64,000 bases of DNA from Enterococcus quebecensis (GTDB lineage: Bacteria > Bacillota > Bacilli > Lactobacillales > Enterococcaceae): positions 91,183 through 155,182 of the forward strand of contig NZ_MIKB01000017.1 of assembly GCF_001730365.1 (NCBI RefSeq), written 5' to 3'. The notes below the pieces were generated by a model, which had not been told where the DNA came from, ran no database searches, and saw only the letters and a program-made list of their open reading frames with translations. Numbering within the stretch: position 1 is the stretch's first letter; every line of letters begins with the position of its first letter. This document shows positions 1 through 8,301 of this stretch, piece by piece. A program made the position numbers and the translations under genes.

Positions 1-1173
1 CATATGTAAAAATCCAGCAATTAGTCCAAATGTAATACCATAATATCCGGCAATCGGAGCGAGACCAGTGCCAAAAATCCCAGCAAGTACTACCGTTGTT
101 TGATTAACTTCGAAAACAGAAGATAATTGAGCTGTTAAAAAGACACTAATCAACAAAGGTGAGCTATTAAAAAGATGATTACCGAATGCACTAAAACCAA
201 CTGCAGATAAAATAGCCCCCACAATGGGTCCATTAATGGTGGATTGACTAACTTGAGTATAACCAACAAGTAAAAATCCCATCAATGCCATATTCATCAT
301 AGTGGCTCCAACGCCCGCAATAGAGATAAAATCAGTAATCAATTTCCCAGATGTTTTACTAATCTCTTTTAACCCTTTTAATGAAAAATGATTGACTATA
401 AAGCCTACAAAAAACATCAAGAAAAACAAAAACAATAGGAAAGACAAGAGATGAGTATGATATTCGGTAGAAACTAAGTTTTTTCCTTCAATTTTCCAAC
501 CAAACATCCTTAAAACTCCTGTAAATAGCATTGCAATAAGCCCAGATGTAAACCCAACGTTATACAAAGAAAACCCTTGATGAAACGTGAGAATATGGGA
601 GGCAAGAGGTGGTAAAATTAAACCGATAAAAATACCCACTAAACATCCCAGAGGAACAGAAAATATCAAAGGCAAAGAGATGCCAAACGTAAGGTAACTG
701 ATGATTGGAGATAATGCACTACCGAATAAGCTTACAACGATAAATTGTGAAAAAGGCTTTTTCACAATTCTTGCGTAGCAAAGTCCACCAATGATAATTG
801 GGATTGAATTATATAAATTTTTTCCAAAAAAAGAACAACCTGATACTGTAAATAATGCAGCTATGATAGGACCGTTAATCGGGATTTTTTCCTTTTTTGC
901 AAGTAATACACTAATTAGTGTGAGCAGTCCGCTATTTACAAATGCGCTGCCGAATGTACCTAATTCAATATAATCGGTTAGCAAATTGCTAGGTGAGGCT
1001 AGGATTCGAATCATGCCCTCCCATAAAATATTTATAGGCTCACTAAATAGCCCGATAATAATCAGGATTACACAATAACCGATTAGAAAATAATAACTTC
1101 TATTTTTATTTATTTGATCTGGATTTTTTTTGTCAGTGTGTAGAAAAAGTGCTTGGCTGTTATTTTTAGCCAT
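1..1173 (-). CDS. DUF1576 multi-pass membrane protein (3' end beyond window)
   Basis: The frame opens with ATG at 1173 behind a GGAGG ribosome site and stays open to the window edge, giving 391 residues without a stop. The protein is very hydrophobic with many predicted membrane segments. I recognise the DUF1576 family, which has no known substrate. Two halves resemble each other: residues about 73-135 and 290-350 both carry an ING-P-I...FG-(K/N)-(N/H)-L-(Y/F)-N-S-(I/S)-P block, so the protein looks like an internal duplication, as in many transporters. The family is usually only slightly longer, so little is missing. It is divergent from the TetR gene at 1409, its likely regulator. Function is unknown; a transport role is inference. 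Confidence 0.85.
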   Translation of the reverse strand, partial: MAKNNSQALFLHTDKKNPDQINKNRSYYFLIGYCVILIIIGLFSEPINILWEGMIRILASPSNLLTDYIELGTFGSAFVNSGLLTLISVLLAKKEKIPINGPIIAALFTVSGCSFFGKNLYNSIPIIIGGLCYARIVKKPFSQFIVVSLFGSALSPIISYLTFGISLPLIFSVPLGCLVGIFIGLILPPLASHILTFHQGFSLYNVGFTSGLIAMLFTGVLRMFGWKIEGKNLVSTEYHTHLLSFLLFLFFLMFFVGFIVNHFSLKGLKEISKTSGKLITDFISIAGVGATMMNMALMGFLLVGYTQVSQSTINGPIVGAILSAVGFSAFGNHLFNSSPLLISVFLTAQLSSVFEVNQTTVVLAGIFGTGLAPIAGYYGITFGLIAGFLHM

Positions 1174-1408
1174 AAATAATACCTCCGTTATTTGACTGTA
1201 ACTTAACTATAGCTTGTAAAACTATCATTGGTCAATAATATTTCAGATAAGTTTTATAAATTATCATGATTTTAGCATTTCTCCATAAATATTGAGAAAA
1301 TAAGTTACTAAAAGAGTGTAAAATAAAAGAATAAATAATTAAAATAAATATGTACAATTATAGTTTTGTGAATAAATAATGATAAATTAAAAAACAGGAG
1401 GAATTGTT
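1174..1408. promoter_or_regulatory. Divergent intergenic region between DUF1576 gene and TetR gene
   Basis: This AT-rich stretch must hold both promoters. The element ATAGTTTT occurs near the TetR start (about 1360) and, in opposite orientation, near the DUF1576 start (about 1215). These could be operator half-sites for the TetR protein, but that is inference. Confidence 0.35.
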
Positions 1409-1954
1409 TTGGTGAGAAAAAAAGTGTATACAAAAAAACATATATTAGCTGCTGCGCGTGATTTATTAGTTGAAAAAGGGTTTTCTTTTATAACTGCAAG
1501 AAATGTTGCTGAACATATGGGAATTTCAACTCAACCTATCTATCTTGAGTTTAAGAATATGGAAGATTTAAAACTGACATTGTTGAATAGTGTGTATGAA
1601 TATTTAGAAACTGAATTTTTTACTAAAAAACAAACAACTGATAGTTTTACGAATTTTGGTTTAGGTTATATTAATTTAGCAAAATCAGACAATAAGCTCT
1701 ACATATCTCTATATTTAGATCAACATTCATATGGTCAAGAATTACAGAATCTATCCTTTGATTTATTTCAAAAATGCATGAAATCTGATGAAAAATACGT
1801 TGCTTTTTCAAAAGAACAACTTGAAAAATTACATATGCAACTATTAATTGTCGCAACAGGTATGGCTTCTTTGACGCTTTCAGGAATATTAAAACAAACA
1901 GAAGAACAGTTAGTGACAGCTTTTGATACTGTGAAAGAAAACAGTATAGCCTAA
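1409..1954 (+). CDS. TetR/AcrR-family transcriptional regulator
   Basis: A 181-residue protein with an N-terminal TetR-type helix-turn-helix at about residues 10-55 (TARNVAEHMGIS...IYLEFKNMEDL) and a divergent ligand-binding domain. AGGAG at 1396-1400 precedes TTG at 1409 by 8 nt and GTG at 1412 by 11 nt; I keep the TTG, although the GTG is possible. TetR proteins usually repress a neighbouring divergent gene and are released by a small ligand, so the DUF1576 gene is the likely target. The gene ends in its own terminator and appears monocistronic. Confidence 0.85.
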   Translation: MVRKKVYTKKHILAAARDLLVEKGFSFITARNVAEHMGISTQPIYLEFKNMEDLKLTLLNSVYEYLETEFFTKKQTTDSFTNFGLGYINLAKSDNKLYISLYLDQHSYGQELQNLSFDLFQKCMKSDEKYVAFSKEQLEKLHMQLLIVATGMASLTLSGILKQTEEQLVTAFDTVKENSIA

Positions 1955-1957
1955 TAA

Positions 1958-2008
1958 AAATAAGGATAAAACGGATTTTTTAAGTGTCCGTCTTATCCTT
2001 ATTTTTTA
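1958..2008 (+). terminator. Terminator of the TetR gene
   Basis: The arms AAGGATAAAACGGA and TCCGTCTTATCCTT flank a short loop and are followed by ATTTTTT. Confidence 0.85.
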
Positions 2009-2168
2009 GTTAAACAGAAAATAAACATGGGCACAACTTGTTTCTATTTACAGAGACTGAGAAGTGTCTACATCGGAAGTATTACACAAATTTCATAAAT
2101 TCGGCTGATTTTTTCTTGATAATCCGTTGTTAAAATAAATGTATCAAAAGAAATTTGGAGGAATTATC

Positions 2169-2543
2169 TTGAAAGTAATTAAAGCGATCGTTGTACTAGG
2201 ATTAGTTGGAGGAGCTACTCTTTTAGGAGCAAAGCTATATACAAAAAATCAATCAGATGAATTTTCGGGTATAATTGATCAGTTAAATCCACTAGTTCCA
2301 AAAGGAGAAGTATACGTTAAGACAAAAAAAGCTGATAGCATAAACAACTATGGAACTAGCAGTTATAGACAACAAACAGTAGACAAAGATGGTAAGAAAA
2401 AAGAACTTACTTTTTCGGCAGACCATGAATTGATAACAAATCGCTATTTGAAAATTTACAATAAAGGAGCACATGTAGAGACCTATGAAGAGGTTTCTGA
2501 AGGTGAGGTGCCTGAAAGAGCATTGAAGCAATTAAATAGATAA
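2169..2543 (+). CDS. YxeA-family (DUF1093) secreted or membrane-anchored protein
   Basis: The start chosen is TTG 2169, 6 nt after GGAGGA (2157-2162); an in-frame ATG at 2139 lies upstream of that ribosome site. The product is 124 residues with a single N-terminal hydrophobic segment (VIKAIVVLGLVGGATLLGA) acting as signal or anchor. The remainder, ending in YLKIYNKGAHVETYEEV and a P-(E/K)-x-A-L-x-x-L-like tail, matches the small YxeA/DUF1093 family, whose function is unknown. It stands alone, with an unusual long hairpin directly downstream. Confidence 0.75.
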   Translation: MKVIKAIVVLGLVGGATLLGAKLYTKNQSDEFSGIIDQLNPLVPKGEVYVKTKKADSINNYGTSSYRQQTVDKDGKKKELTFSADHELITNRYLKIYNKGAHVETYEEVSEGEVPERALKQLNR

Positions 2544-2660
2544 AAGACTGCACCGGTAATATAATCCGATCAAATAAAGTTGAACAAAAGAGATTCTAAG
2601 TAGGTAAACTACTTTTGTTCAGCTAAAGTTAGGATGATATTCGTGCAGTCTTTTTTCTGT
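2542..2660 (+). terminator. Long imperfect hairpin ending in a T-run
   Basis: AAAAGACTGCAC (2542-2553) is exactly inverted at 2643-2654 and followed by T-rich sequence. A 9-bp inner stem (GAACAAAAG, 2582-2590 with 2612-2620) is nested inside, and the arms between are partly complementary. The whole folds into one rod of about 113 nt. It can terminate the YxeA gene, but it is much longer than the other terminators here. Confidence 0.7.
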
Positions 2661-2670
2661 ATCAAGTTGT

Positions 2671-2886
2671 TCAAATAGCTTGAGGAATAAAGTTAATCGT
2701 ACATAAATCATTATAATGAAAATGGATAGTTGCCTTAATTTCTCCCTCTTCAATCAATTTTTGTGCGGTATCTTTTACGTCTTCTTGGTCAAATTGCTGA
2801 AAATTGATCACATTTGCTACAAAGCGAGGAGATTTTCGATTGGAAGCCTCAAGTATGAGCGTTTCTAGTTGTGGATTAAACGTCAT
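2671..2886 (-). CDS. Small conserved-looking hypothetical protein
   Basis: A 71-residue ORF starting with ATG 2886 behind GAGGTG. It is soluble and mildly acidic, with no signal peptide, membrane segment or cysteine. The sequence (MTFNPQLETLILEASNRKS...) does not match a family I recognise. The good ribosome site and lack of an overlapping gene support it as real. It is transcribed toward the long hairpin at 2542-2660, which may terminate it from the other side. Confidence 0.65.
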   Translation of the reverse strand: MTFNPQLETLILEASNRKSPRFVANVINFQQFDQEDVKDTAQKLIEEGEIKATIHFHYNDLCTINFIPQAI

Positions 2887-3019
2887 TGGTTTTCACCTCT
2901 TTTGTTAACAGTATCATTTATTTCTTAAATTGGATAGTAATTCAATAGTTAATGAGGAAATGGAAAGAAGTTTTTTAAGATTAATTTTTTATGTAAGTGT
3001 GGTAAACATGCTTGTTTTT

Positions 3020-3483
3020 TTAAAGTATTAATTTATCTGGGCATCGTTCAGTCAATTTTTGTAACTCAAGAAGGTTCTTTTTTTCAAAATGGTGACTCCA
3101 AATAAACATCTTTTTCAGCAAATGAAGTGTAGGTTTATAGTTTGCTGTTTCTTGCTTTGTTTTTTGTTTAATAAATCGATGCAGAATACGATAAACTCGA
3201 GTAGAGTATGAAGGCAGAAGTAGTAAAATGATATCTGCATCATTTAGAGCAGGAGCGATCCAGTTTTTAGTAGTGGTTCCCTCAATAATCCATGTATCCT
3301 TGTTCAAAATACTTTGTAGTTGTTGGACAGATTCATTTTCTAAATAAGGTTGATCCCCTTGAGGATGGCGTTTCCAAATCAGGTTATCTAGTTCGTAATA
3401 GGGGATCTTTTTTTTTCTGATAGTTGTTTAGCAAATGTTGTTTTTCCACTACCAACAGGTCCAGCAATCATAATTTTGTGCAT
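3020..3483 (-). pseudogene. P-loop kinase (FlaR/topology-modulation-like), frameshifted
   Basis: ATG 3483 follows GGAGG and opens a good Walker A (GPVGSGKTT, residues about 8-16). The frame stops at TAG after about 31 codons, right after a run of nine A (T at 3408-3416 on the plus strand). Adding one base there restores a continuous product of about 154 residues: KIPYYELDNLIWKRHP, then IIEGTTT, a hydrophobic strand, and an Arg-rich lid. This matches small adenylate-kinase-like P-loop proteins often annotated as topology modulation protein. It is either a recent loss, a sequencing error in a homopolymer, or a gene expressed by slippage on the A tract. The 3' part alone reads from an internal ATG at 3307, without the P-loop. 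Confidence 0.8.
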
Positions 3484-3542
3484 ACATATCCTCCGATCTC
3501 AAAGAAAAAGAATGGTGATAAAACACCATTCTTTTTAAACGT

Positions 3543-4325
3543 TTATTTTTTAGCTTCTTGTAAAATATTGATTTTTTCAATTTTGATGTCTTTTTTAGGT
3601 TTATCTTGTTGATCTTTTTCAGCAGAAGCAATTTTATCTACAACATCCATCCCTTTGGTTACTTGACCAAAGACAGTATGTTTGCCGTCTAGGAAAGGAG
3701 TTCCACCTTTTTTATAAGCTTCGATAATTTTTTCTGGGTAATCTTCTTTTAAAAGACCGTCAGAAACATTTTTGTCATTTTGAACAATAAAGAATTGGCT
3801 TCCATTGGTACCATTTCCATTTTCGTCTGTACCGGCATTTGCCATAGATAAGGCACCACGAAGGTTGTATAACTGGTTAGAGATTTCATCATCAAATGGC
3901 TTATCCCAAATGCTCTCACCGCCAGTACCATCGCCTTTAGGGTCACCACCTTGAATCATGAAATCCTTGATAACGCGATGGAAAGTAAGGTTATTATAAT
4001 AACCTTCTTTTGCATGTGTCATAAAGTTTTCAACTGTTTTTGGTGCTTGTTTTGGAAATAGTTTGATCTCGATTGACCCTTCTGTAGTGACCATCTCAAC
4101 TAAATCTTCATCTTCACTGACTTTGTCAGATAATTGAGGTAGATCCAACGCATTTAAATCAACAGATTCAGATGTTTTTGTTTCAGAAGAAGTAGCAGAA
4201 TCTTCTGCAGAAGAAGAAGTAGCAGAAGATTCTGCGGTTGTTTTTTCATTTTTAGATCCGCATGCTGCAAATAACGCTACGGCTGCTAATAGAGATGTTG
4301 CAACAATGAATTTTTTTGTTTTCAT
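3543..4325 (-). CDS. Cyclophilin-type peptidyl-prolyl isomerase lipoprotein
   Basis: A 260-residue protein. ATG 4325 is preferred over ATG 4346 because the ribosome site (GGAAG) lies between them. The N-terminus is a lipoprotein signal with lipobox LFAAC-G (cysteine near residue 22), so the mature protein should be lipid-anchored outside the membrane. A Ser/Thr/Glu-rich linker follows to about residue 60, then a cyclophilin domain with [21 protein letters not shown] and HTVFGQV. Cyclophilins catalyse cis-trans isomerisation of prolyl bonds; this class is thought to help fold exported proteins. It is divergent from mupG. Confidence 0.93.
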   Translation of the reverse strand: MKTKKFIVATSLLAAVALFAACGSKNEKTTAESSATSSSAEDSATSSETKTSESVDLNALDLPQLSDKVSEDEDLVEMVTTEGSIEIKLFPKQAPKTVENFMTHAKEGYYNNLTFHRVIKDFMIQGGDPKGDGTGGESIWDKPFDDEISNQLYNLRGALSMANAGTDENGNGTNGSQFFIVQNDKNVSDGLLKEDYPEKIIEAYKKGGTPFLDGKHTVFGQVTKGMDVVDKIASAEKDQQDKPKKDIKIEKINILQEAKK

Positions 4326-4410
4326 AAAGTTAAGTCTTCCTTTCAAAAATAGTTACATCTCATGATAACAAATCCTTTTTAGAACTGCCAGTCAAAATGG
4401 CAATTTTTTA

Positions 4411-4455
4411 AGAATAGGAAAAGGTGTAGACCACTTTTTCCTATTCTGCTATAAT
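4411..4455 (+). promoter_or_regulatory. mupG promoter overlapped by a 16-bp inverted repeat
   Basis: TAGACC (4427-4432) and TATAAT (4450-4455, extended by TGC) are 17 nt apart. The arms AGAATAGGAAAAGGTG (4411-4426) and CACTTTTTCCTATTCT (4432-4447) pair at 15 of 16 positions across a 5-nt loop and sit on the -35 and spacer. No T-run follows on either strand, so an operator or a structured site is more likely than a terminator. Confidence 0.6.
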
Positions 4456-4501
4456 GAAAATGGATACATTATAATCAATACAAATTTTAGGAGGCAGTAT
4501 A

Positions 4502-5596
4502 ATGGGAAAATTAGGTATTTCTATTTATCCAGAACGTTCAACTTTTGAAAAGGACAAAGCATATCTTGATCTAGCTCATAAATATGGATTTAAACGTGTT
4601 TTTACAAGCTTACTTCAAATTACAGATGACAAAGAGAAAGTTCTAGCAGAGTTTAAAAAAGTTGTTGATTATGCCAACAGTTTGGAAATGGAAGTAATGG
4701 TTGACATTAATCCTGCCTTGTTTGAACAATTAGATATTTCTTATGATGATTTGTCATTCTTTGATGATATGGGGGCTTATGGTGTACGTTTAGATGTTGG
4801 ATTTACAGGTGCTGAAGAAGCGAAAATGACCCGCAATCCATATGGCATAAAAATTGAAATTAATATGAGTACTGGGACAAGTTATGTAGACAACATCATG
4901 AGTTATTCACCAAATACGGATAACTTGTTAGGCTCTCATAATTTTTATCCACATCGTTATTCTGGTCTAGGCTATGGTCATTTTGTGTTCTGTTCTGAAA
5001 AATTCCGAAAATATAATTTAAATACAATGGCATTTGTGAATTCTCACGACGCAACATTTGGACCTTGGCCGACACAAGACGGTCTATGTTCTTTAGAAGA
5101 TCATCGTGACTTGGAAATTGCTACTCAGGTAAAACATTTAGTATTAACTGGTTTGATTGATGATATTTTAGTAGGAAACGCTTATGCGTCAGAAGCAGAG
5201 TTAAAAGCGATGGCTGAGGCATTCAATGCAGAATATCCATCAGTGAAGGTTGACGTTGCCAAAGATATCACAGATGATGAAAGAGAAGTTTTATTCACGA
5301 GTCTTCATAGTTATCGTGGAGACCGTTCTGAATATATTTTACGTTCGACGATGACACGTATTCACTTTAAAGATCGTGCATTTCCAGCTCATAATACAAA
5401 GGATATGACTAAGGGGGATGTCTTGATCGATAATGTTGGCTATGGTCAATACAAAGGAGAAACCCAAATTGCGTTGAAAGAAATGAAAAATGATGGACGA
5501 GTGAATGTTGTCGGTCGTATTTCTGCAGATGAATTATTCTTGTTAGATTTCTTAAAACCATGGTCTAGCTTTAAATTAATTGAAAGTACTAAATAA
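4502..5596 (+). CDS. mupG: MupG-family (DUF871) 6-phospho-N-acetylmuramidase
   Basis: A 364-residue protein that starts MGKLGISIYPERSTFEKDKAYL, the typical opening of the DUF871 family (N-terminal TIM barrel, C-terminal cyclophilin-like domain). ATG 4502 follows AGGAGG. Characterised S. aureus MupG cleaves MurNAc-6-phosphate-GlcNAc in the cytoplasm during cell wall recycling. Here no murQ, murP or murR lies next to it; the gene is monocistronic between its own promoter and terminator. Either the partners are elsewhere or the substrate differs. The family call is firm; the substrate is by homology. Confidence 0.85.
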   Translation: MGKLGISIYPERSTFEKDKAYLDLAHKYGFKRVFTSLLQITDDKEKVLAEFKKVVDYANSLEMEVMVDINPALFEQLDISYDDLSFFDDMGAYGVRLDVGFTGAEEAKMTRNPYGIKIEINMSTGTSYVDNIMSYSPNTDNLLGSHNFYPHRYSGLGYGHFVFCSEKFRKYNLNTMAFVNSHDATFGPWPTQDGLCSLEDHRDLEIATQVKHLVLTGLIDDILVGNAYASEAELKAMAEAFNAEYPSVKVDVAKDITDDEREVLFTSLHSYRGDRSEYILRSTMTRIHFKDRAFPAHNTKDMTKGDVLIDNVGYGQYKGETQIALKEMKNDGRVNVVGRISADELFLLDFLKPWSSFKLIESTK

Positions 5597-5604
5597 TAAA
5601 ATTA

Positions 5605-5648
5605 AGAGATTGAGAAAAGTTATAGGCTTTTCTCAATCTCTTTTTTTA
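5605..5648 (+). terminator. mupG terminator
   Basis: AGAGATTGAGAAAAG and CTTTTCTCAATCTCT flank a 7-nt loop and are followed by a T-run. Confidence 0.92.
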
Positions 5649-5855
5649 CTTGTTAATGAAATACCGAATTTCTAGTAATCTCCAATGAAATAGAAATAAA
5701 TGAAAAAAATATCATGATTTGTGATTAATATTGCGAAAGTTACAATAAAATATTATACTATTTAAGAATTTGAAAAAAGCTTAGTGTTATTTGTTTATTT
5801 TTGAGGTAAGCAAATCAGATGAAAATGACTAGTGCTTTTAACGAGGAGTAATCGA

Positions 5856-6788
5856 ATGAGTCGAATAGTAAAATTTTTGATTGTTATTGTATCATTGATC
5901 GTAATTGTATTATTAAGTGCAGGCATGTATTTTTATAATTATGCAGTAGTTCCGTCAAAGAAGGATTTCTTGGATGGTGATACCCCAGGCACTGATGTTG
6001 AAGTGGAAAAGCCAGAAGAAAAGTGGTTTAAAGATAGCAAAAATCGCTCTTATTGGGAAATAACATCAACGGATGACCTAAAATTGAAAGCCATTTATTT
6101 ACCAGCTGAAGAAAAAACAGATAAAAATGTCATCATGGCTCATGGTTATATGGGTACTGCAGAAACAATGGCTAGTTTTGCCAAGATATATCATGATTTG
6201 GGCTACAATGTTTTAGTACCAGATGCTAGAGGACATGGTGAAAGTGAAGGGGATTATATTGGTTTTGGGTGGCCTGAACGTAAAGATTATCTTCAGTGGA
6301 TCGATAAAGTACTGACTGAAAATGGTGAAGATGCTCAAATTACTTTATATGGAATTAGTATGGGTGGAGCAACCGTGATGATGACCAGTGGCGAAAAATT
6401 ACCCAAAAACGTTAAAGCAATCGTAGAAGATTGTGGTTATTCTACTGTGAATGAAGAATTGGCCTATCAATTAAAAGATATGTTTAACTTACCGTCATTT
6501 CCCTTAGTTCCAGTTACAAGTTTAATCACTAAAATTCGTGCTGGTTACTTCTTTGGTGAAGCTAGCTCAGTTGCACAATTGAAAAAAAATAAAGTTCCAA
6601 TGTTGTTTATCCATGGCGATGCAGATAAATTTGTGCCATTTAAAATGTTGGATGAAGTATATGATGCAACAAATGCACCAAAGGAAAAATATGTTGTTGC
6701 AGGAGCACAACATGCAAAAGCTTATTCAACAGATCCGAAAGCATATAAAGAGAAAGTGTCAAACTTTTTAACAAAATACGTTGATTAA
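5856..6788 (+). CDS. Membrane-anchored alpha/beta hydrolase
   Basis: ATG 5856 lies 7 nt after GAGGAG; the longer frame from 5832 has no ribosome site. The 310-residue product begins with one hydrophobic segment (about residues 5-27), so the catalytic domain should face outside. It has the alpha/beta hydrolase elements: oxyanion-region MAHGYMG, nucleophile elbow YGISMGGA, acid in HGDADKFVP and histidine in AQHAKAY. This pattern fits serine-type hydrolases close to the S33/YqkD group. Substrate is unknown. It stands alone with a downstream terminator. Confidence 0.85.
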   Translation: MSRIVKFLIVIVSLIVIVLLSAGMYFYNYAVVPSKKDFLDGDTPGTDVEVEKPEEKWFKDSKNRSYWEITSTDDLKLKAIYLPAEEKTDKNVIMAHGYMGTAETMASFAKIYHDLGYNVLVPDARGHGESEGDYIGFGWPERKDYLQWIDKVLTENGEDAQITLYGISMGGATVMMTSGEKLPKNVKAIVEDCGYSTVNEELAYQLKDMFNLPSFPLVPVTSLITKIRAGYFFGEASSVAQLKKNKVPMLFIHGDADKFVPFKMLDEVYDATNAPKEKYVVAGAQHAKAYSTDPKAYKEKVSNFLTKYVD

Positions 6789-6794
6789 TGAAAG

Positions 6795-6831
6795 ATCGTC
6801 ATTCAGTTTGAAAAGCTGGTGGCGATTTTTT
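6795..6831 (+). terminator. Terminator after the hydrolase gene
   Basis: ATCGTCATTCAGTTT pairs with AAGCTGGTGGCGAT (with wobbles) and is followed by TTTTTT. Confidence 0.75.
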
Positions 6832-6978
6832 GAAGTAAAACCCAAATTCTGCTGATAATTCACTATTAAAAACGAGATCAAATACCCATGTTATACCTTA
6901 ACTAATTAATTTCATGATTTTGCTATGCATCTACTAGAATTCTTTGATATGATAATAAAAAGAAATGAGGTAAAATAG

Positions 6979-7869
6979 ATGGAAGATCAAATTATTGACT
7001 ATCTTCATTACTTACAAATAGAACGAGGGCTTTCTCTTAACACTAGAAAAAGTTATGAACGAGACTTACATAAATATTTCACTTTTCTAAAGGAACAAAA
7101 AGTAAGCTCTTGGCAACTGATTGACCGCTACATAATTATGGAATATTTACAATCACTACACAATGAAAATAATTCATCTGCTACGATTATTAGAATGATT
7201 TCAAGTTTAAGAGGCTTTCATCAGTTTTTAAGACAAGAACGTAAGACAGATCATGATCCAATGCAACATATAGATTCACCTAAAAAAGCACAAAAGCTTC
7301 CAAGTACACTTTCAGTGGAAGAGGTCACCTTGCTTATTGAGACGCCAGACACCACCAAACCGCTAGGAGTAAGGAATCGAGCGATATTGGAAGTAATGTA
7401 TGCTACAGGATTACGTGTTAGTGAGCTAGTGGATTTAAAAATAGGAGATTTACATTTATCAATTGGATTATTGCAAACAATCGGTAAAGGAGACAAAGAA
7501 CGCATTATCCCTTTAGGTGATTATGCGATTCAGTGGATCGAAAAGTACTTAGAAGAAGCTCGTCCTATCTTGATCAAGAAAAATCAAAGCGAGACACATT
7601 TATTTGTAAATCATCATGGCAGACCACTTTCACGTCAAGGAGTTTGGAAAAATCTAAAACAAATTGTTCGAGATGCTGGTATTGATAAGAGCATTACGCC
7701 TCACACTTTACGTCATAGTTTTGCCACACACTTATTAGAAAATGGTGCTGATTTGAGAATTGTTCAAGAGCTTTTAGGACATGCTGACATCTCCACTACG
7801 CAAATTTACACTCATATTACTAAACAACGTATGGCGGATGTTTATAAACAACATTTCCCAAGAGCGTGA
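6979..7869 (+). CDS. xerD: Tyrosine recombinase XerD
   Basis: At 296 residues it has the normal XerD length. An N-terminal SAM-like core-binding domain (residues 1-85) precedes a catalytic domain with the full set R146 (ATGLRVSEL), K170, H242 and R245 (HTLRHSFATH), H268 (LGHAD) and nucleophile Y277. XerC/XerD resolve chromosome dimers at dif during division. The context (ribT-scpA-scpB-rluB downstream) is the conserved chromosomal one, so this is the housekeeping enzyme and not a phage or element integrase. Confidence 0.95.
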   Translation: MEDQIIDYLHYLQIERGLSLNTRKSYERDLHKYFTFLKEQKVSSWQLIDRYIIMEYLQSLHNENNSSATIIRMISSLRGFHQFLRQERKTDHDPMQHIDSPKKAQKLPSTLSVEEVTLLIETPDTTKPLGVRNRAILEVMYATGLRVSELVDLKIGDLHLSIGLLQTIGKGDKERIIPLGDYAIQWIEKYLEEARPILIKKNQSETHLFVNHHGRPLSRQGVWKNLKQIVRDAGIDKSITPHTLRHSFATHLLENGADLRIVQELLGHADISTTQIYTHITKQRMADVYKQHFPRA

Positions 7870-7900
7870 TGAATAGTTCTGAAAGAAAGAGGGTGAGATC

Positions 7901-8263
7901 ATGTTAACTTATTATCGAAAAGAGCAACGAAAAATTGCAATGGGTATATTGAGTTTTCACCAAAAACTAACTGAATACAAGGAATTGTTAAAAGAAATAG
8001 ATATGTATGAGAAAGAAGAAGACCTACATTTGCTATTTTGGATACCAGCCGGGGGAAAAAATATTCAGGGAATTGTGGGAATCGAAGTGAAAACGTCCGA
8101 GGCGATGATTTTACATGATATATCGATCAATCCTTCTTTTCGAGGAGAAAAGCTCGGGTTTGATTTACTAGATGAGTTGGCTGAATTGTATCAGGAGACG
8201 AAAATTTATGGAACTTTGGCAACATCTACTTATTTATCTAAGTGGAAAGAACACAAGGTTTAA
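7901..8263 (+). CDS. ribT: RibT-like GNAT-family protein
   Basis: A 120-residue protein starting at ATG 7901 behind GAGGGTGAG, 31 nt after xerD. It has a compact acetyltransferase fold: a central strand (MILHDISINPSFRGEKLGFDLLDEL) with a pantetheine-loop-like R-G-E-K-L-G. RibT closes the riboflavin operon in B. subtilis but precedes scpA in many Firmicutes, as here. Biochemical role is not established; an acetyltransferase function is family inference. Confidence 0.8.
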   Translation: MLTYYRKEQRKIAMGILSFHQKLTEYKELLKEIDMYEKEEDLHLLFWIPAGGKNIQGIVGIEVKTSEAMILHDISINPSFRGEKLGFDLLDELAELYQETKIYGTLATSTYLSKWKEHKV

Positions 8264-8301
8264 GTTTTATGGTAAACTAGAGAGTCGAAAAAGAAAGTTG
8301 G

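Noticed and set aside
1..1173. Left-edge membrane gene as a PTS EIIC component
   Set aside because: The ING-P repeat blocks fit DUF1576 and no PTS motifs are present; a short plus-strand frame at 791-973 inside it is a shadow.
3424..3631. Overlapping short ORFs on both strands around the frameshifted kinase
   Set aside because: They lie within the kinase or cyclophilin genes in other frames and lack ribosome sites.
4386..4410. Hairpin TGCCA/TGGCA followed by TTTTTT upstream of mupG as a terminator
   Set aside because: The stem is only about 6 bp and no plus-strand gene lies upstream for it to terminate.
6979..7869. Tyrosine recombinase taken as a mobile-element integrase
   Set aside because: Length, residues and the ribT-scpAB-rluB context are those of housekeeping XerD, with no att-like repeats or cargo.
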